Part shown: positions 61,933 to 64,000 of the stretch, one piece after another
Position numbering within the stretch: position 1 is the stretch's first letter
Layout of the letters: each line of letters opens with the position of its first letter
Source of the DNA: CAZMGV01 sp964565925
GTDB taxonomy: Bacteria > JAGRBM01 > JAHCIT01
Length of the DNA stretch: 64,000 nucleotides
Reading direction: 5' to 3'
NCBI GenBank assembly: GCA_964565925.1
Contig: CAZMGV010000011.1
Location: 78,770 to 142,769, forward strand
Position numbers and translations under genes: made by a program
The notes under the pieces: model-generated
Told to the model about the DNA's origin: nothing
Database searches by the model: none
The model's input: only the letters and a program-made list of their open reading frames with translations

Positions 61933-62751
61933 ATGCAGCTCGCAACCCACAACACGGCCATCAAGAACGCCATCCCGCTCCGCTCGGCACCGGTCTCGAC
62001 GGTATCCGATTTCCTCAGGACGGTACCGCTGTTCAAGGATCTGCCGGAGTCCATCATCCGCAATATTTCTGAAAACTCCCGGACGGTTTCTTTCCGCCGC
62101 GGCGCTCGCATATTCGTCGAAGGGCAGCAGCCGACGGCGTTCTATATCGTTCGTCAGGGCTGGGTTCGCACGGTGCGCGAGACCGTTAACGGCCATGGTG
62201 TTCTTTTCGAAATCCTGCGTGACGGCGACACCGTCGGCGCAGCCGCCTTTGCCGATCGCGGCGGCCACATGGTGACGGCGGTCGCCGGTAATCGGACCGA
62301 CCTGGTCGCCATTCCGGCCAGTACGTTTATGAACCTCTGCAACCAGTACCCGGAACTCCAGCGCAATTTCATGATGGAACTCGGACGGCGTGTCCGCTCG
62401 GCCAACGACTGGCAACTCCAGGCGGGACTCGGTATCGACGGCCGGATCGCCCGCCTGCTACTCAAGATGGTCGAGTGGAATGGCGTAGCCACCCGGACGG
62501 GCGTCCAGGTGCAGAAAAACTTCACCTGCCAGGAACTTGCGGAAATGGTAGGCTGCGCAGTGGAAACCGGTATACGGATGCTTTCCTCCTGGCGGCAGGC
62601 CGGCTGGATGTCGGCGGAGCGGACTTCGCTGACGATTCATGACCTGGACAAGCTGGCCGAACTGGCCGGACAGGACCTGAAGCCGGAAGTGAAGGCTCGT
62701 CTGACGGGCAAGCCCGCGCGGGTCTACGCCCACCAGCGGGCCTGCGCCTGA
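61933..62751 (+). CDS. Crp/Fnr family transcription regulator
   Basis: A 272-residue regulator: cyclic-nucleotide-binding domain (about 25-145, FLRTVPLFKDLPESIIRNI and GARIFVEGQQPTAFYIVRQG) and a C-terminal helix-turn-helix (about 200-240, TCQELAEMVGCAVETGIRMLSSW). There is no Fnr-type N-terminal cysteine cluster, and the Arg/Thr pair for cAMP in E. coli Crp is not evident, so the effector is unknown. GGGAGAG lies upstream of the ATG at 61933, which I prefer to the 61900 start. The next gene follows after 40 bp. Confidence 0.9.
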   Translation: MQLATHNTAIKNAIPLRSAPVSTVSDFLRTVPLFKDLPESIIRNISENSRTVSFRRGARIFVEGQQPTAFYIVRQGWVRTVRETVNGHGVLFEILRDGDTVGAAAFADRGGHMVTAVAGNRTDLVAIPASTFMNLCNQYPELQRNFMMELGRRVRSANDWQLQAGLGIDGRIARLLLKMVEWNGVATRTGVQVQKNFTCQELAEMVGCAVETGIRMLSSWRQAGWMSAERTSLTIHDLDKLAELAGQDLKPEVKARLTGKPARVYAHQRACA

Positions 62752-62791
62752 GGAAGCCGCCGCCTCGGTCCGGTTCCAGTCTGGAGTAATC

Positions 62792-63274
62792 ATGTCTGAC
62801 CGAAGCGAACTCAAAATAAAGAAGCTGCCGGTATCGGCGATCGTGAAGCTCTCCAGCGGGCATGCCTACAAGGGGGAGTTCTCCCTGCTCGGCGAGTCGG
62901 CGGAGCACCACGGGCACGAACGGCTGAAAGATCTCCTGAACAGTCCCGAAGCGGTCGTCCCGTTTTTCAACCCGGAAAAACAGGAGGCGATGCTACTCAA
63001 CAAGGCGCATATCCAGCTCGTGGAACTCCAGACTCCGGATTACGCGAGCGACACCGACGCCGAAACCGACTTCTCGACCCACAAGCAGCTGGTAATGCTG
63101 CTGACCGGCGGCATCAAGATTCGCGGAGAGATTTACGTCAACATGCCGCCCGGCAAGGACCGCACGCTCGACTTCCTCAACCGCGGCCAGAAGTTCCTGT
63201 ACCTGTATGCCCGCGACTGCCTGAGAATCATCAATCTCGACCACCTGATCGCAGTCGAGGATTTCGAGAAATAG
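62792..63274 (+). CDS. Internally duplicated protein of unknown function
   Basis: A 160-residue soluble protein made of two similar halves: about 13-78 (VSAIVKLSSGHAYKGEFSLL to MLLNKAHIQLVEL) and about 97-158 (QLVMLLTGGIKIRGEIYVN to RIINLDHLIAVED). Each half reads as beta strands, G-rich turn, and a closing I-N-L/L-N-K..H...V-E pattern, with shared Gly-Glu and Leu positions. I recognise no named family. It is in line with the Crp-like gene and opposite a receiver gene. GGAG precedes the ATG. Confidence 0.65.
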   Translation: MSDRSELKIKKLPVSAIVKLSSGHAYKGEFSLLGESAEHHGHERLKDLLNSPEAVVPFFNPEKQEAMLLNKAHIQLVELQTPDYASDTDAETDFSTHKQLVMLLTGGIKIRGEIYVNMPPGKDRTLDFLNRGQKFLYLYARDCLRIINLDHLIAVEDFEK

Positions 63275-63277
63275 GCT

Positions 63278-63694
63278 TCAGCAGCCGGGCTTGGCTTCGA
63301 TCTCGTCGTCGTCGCCCAGATCCGGCAGGAACCGGACCACTGCATTCCGCAGGTCGTCGACTTTCACCGGCTTGAACAGGATCTCGTTGAACATATGTGC
63401 GCGGAGCGCCGGGTCATCCCTGTGCCGGGCGGTGACCGCCAGGATGGGTACATCTGCCAGCGCCGGTTCCGAACGGATCAGTTTCGTCACCACCAGCCCG
63501 TCCATACCCGGAAGATTGATGTCCATGATAATCATGGAGGGCAGGAGCTGCCGGGCGAGGTCATACCCTTTCTTGCCATCGGCGGCGAAGGCGATCTGAG
63601 TCGGCAGATTCTTCAAAGAGATCTGGTAGAAGGTCCGCATCATCGGATTGTCTTCAACGATCAGAATGGTTCCGGGAGTATCCGAAGCTGACAT
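63278..63694 (-). CDS. Single-domain response regulator
   Basis: A 138-residue receiver with Asp58 (MDINLPGMDGL), the Glu-Asp acidic pair and Lys in LFKPVK, plus an acidic, Cys-ended C-terminal tail. No output domain. The start at 63694 removes 26 improbable residues from the longer frame. It is convergent with the duplicated protein, and 306 bp of non-coding sequence follow to the window end. Confidence 0.85.
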   Translation of the reverse strand: MSASDTPGTILIVEDNPMMRTFYQISLKNLPTQIAFAADGKKGYDLARQLLPSMIIMDINLPGMDGLVVTKLIRSEPALADVPILAVTARHRDDPALRAHMFNEILFKPVKVDDLRNAVVRFLPDLGDDDEIEAKPGC

Positions 63695-64000
63695 AGGCTG
63701 GTGTGTTGGCCGGTGCGACCCGGCTGATCCCCTTCGCTTCCATAAATTATCCCTTACGCCACGCTGCGTCAATATATACTGATTGGTCAGTGACGTTTAA
63801 AAGCTCGACAAGCACGATTCGGATTCAGGGGACTCCCCCCCCCTATAACTATTGGGTGCTGCACGGGCCATTTGTCCCGGTCGTTCTGTGTTTATCCGTG
63901 TTTTTCCGTGTCGATGGATGCGTAGGAGACATTTTGTCCCCCTTGGGGGCTTTTGGGTTCCGCAATCCGCAACACCAGAGGTGAAGTACCCCTCCCCCCC
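63695..64000. other. Intergenic end of window
   Basis: No gene seen. A 14-bp palindrome ACTGA-TTGG-TCAGT lies at 63778-63791. Poly-C runs occur near 63835 and at the end, and short TCCGTGT repeats near 63895. Confidence 0.5.

Overview
The window is high-GC, gene-dense chromosomal DNA from a Gram-negative bacterium. Lipoprotein signals, an outer-membrane-type protein and Tat-like and Sec-like leaders support the envelope type. A TIGR02147-type regulator, TRL-like lipoproteins, an NtrC-family regulator and several two-component proteins point towards the former Deltaproteobacteria or a neighbouring candidate phylum; the sequence alone does not allow a closer placement. I saw no rRNA, tRNA, CRISPR array, insertion sequence or prophage. 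Most genes look like ordinary chromosomal genes, and many sit in short operons joined by ATGA or GTGA stop/start overlaps.

Layout. 1-9 kb: a large surface lipoprotein running off the left edge and translationally coupled to a TIGR02147 regulator, then a DUF2238 membrane protein, a CHAD protein, a stand-alone tandem-ACT protein resembling the GlnD C-terminus, and a small NapH-like iron-sulfur membrane operon. 9-16 kb: an AlkK/DmdB-like acyl-CoA ligase, a glycosyltransferase-type membrane protein, the agmatine-to-putrescine pair aguB-aguA, and two coupled TRL-like lipoproteins. 17-26 kb: a FadR-like regulator followed by a diiron protein, a hybrid histidine kinase, a second diiron protein, an acyl-CoA dehydrogenase and an AI-2E-family permease. 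26-30 kb: the SAM cluster metK-asd-ahcY, with a structured leader upstream of metK. 30-37 kb: nucleotide-sugar epimerase, polyprenyl-phosphate sugar-1-phosphate transferase, a helical-repeat Ser/Thr kinase and a GAF histidine kinase. 37-42 kb: a 2Fe-2S ferredoxin, MarC, a FecR-domain protein, BolA and CGFS glutaredoxin, a formylglycine-enzyme-like protein, and a ParA ATPase carrying two zinc-finger-like modules. 42-49 kb: pyruvate kinase, peroxiredoxin, a solitary adenine-N6 methylase, and an iron-regulated-looking flavin electron-transfer operon (FMN-binding protein, ApbE, membrane protein). 49-58 kb: a third diiron protein with a TetR regulator and a striking operator, SDR, isocitrate-lyase family protein, UbiB-type kinase, acyl-CoA dehydrogenase plus MaoC hydratase, and a degenerate aminotransferase with RG-rich and Lys/Pro/Gln-rich tails. 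58-64 kb: a signalling cluster of NtrC-type regulator, two single-domain receivers, a PAS histidine kinase, a Crp-like regulator and an internally duplicated protein of unknown function.

Themes. Fatty-acyl metabolism recurs (acyl-CoA ligase, two dehydrogenases, MaoC, SDR, FadR- and TetR-type regulators). Three paralogous four-helix diiron proteins lie near these genes, two of them next to lipid-type regulators, so a role in acyl-chain or aromatic oxidation is plausible but unproven. The strongest candidates for undescribed biology are the RG-tailed pseudo-aminotransferase, the double zinc-finger ParA with its small partner, the diiron family, the metK leader RNA, and a 10-bp-phased CCTAAATG repeat array that recurs at a second promoter.
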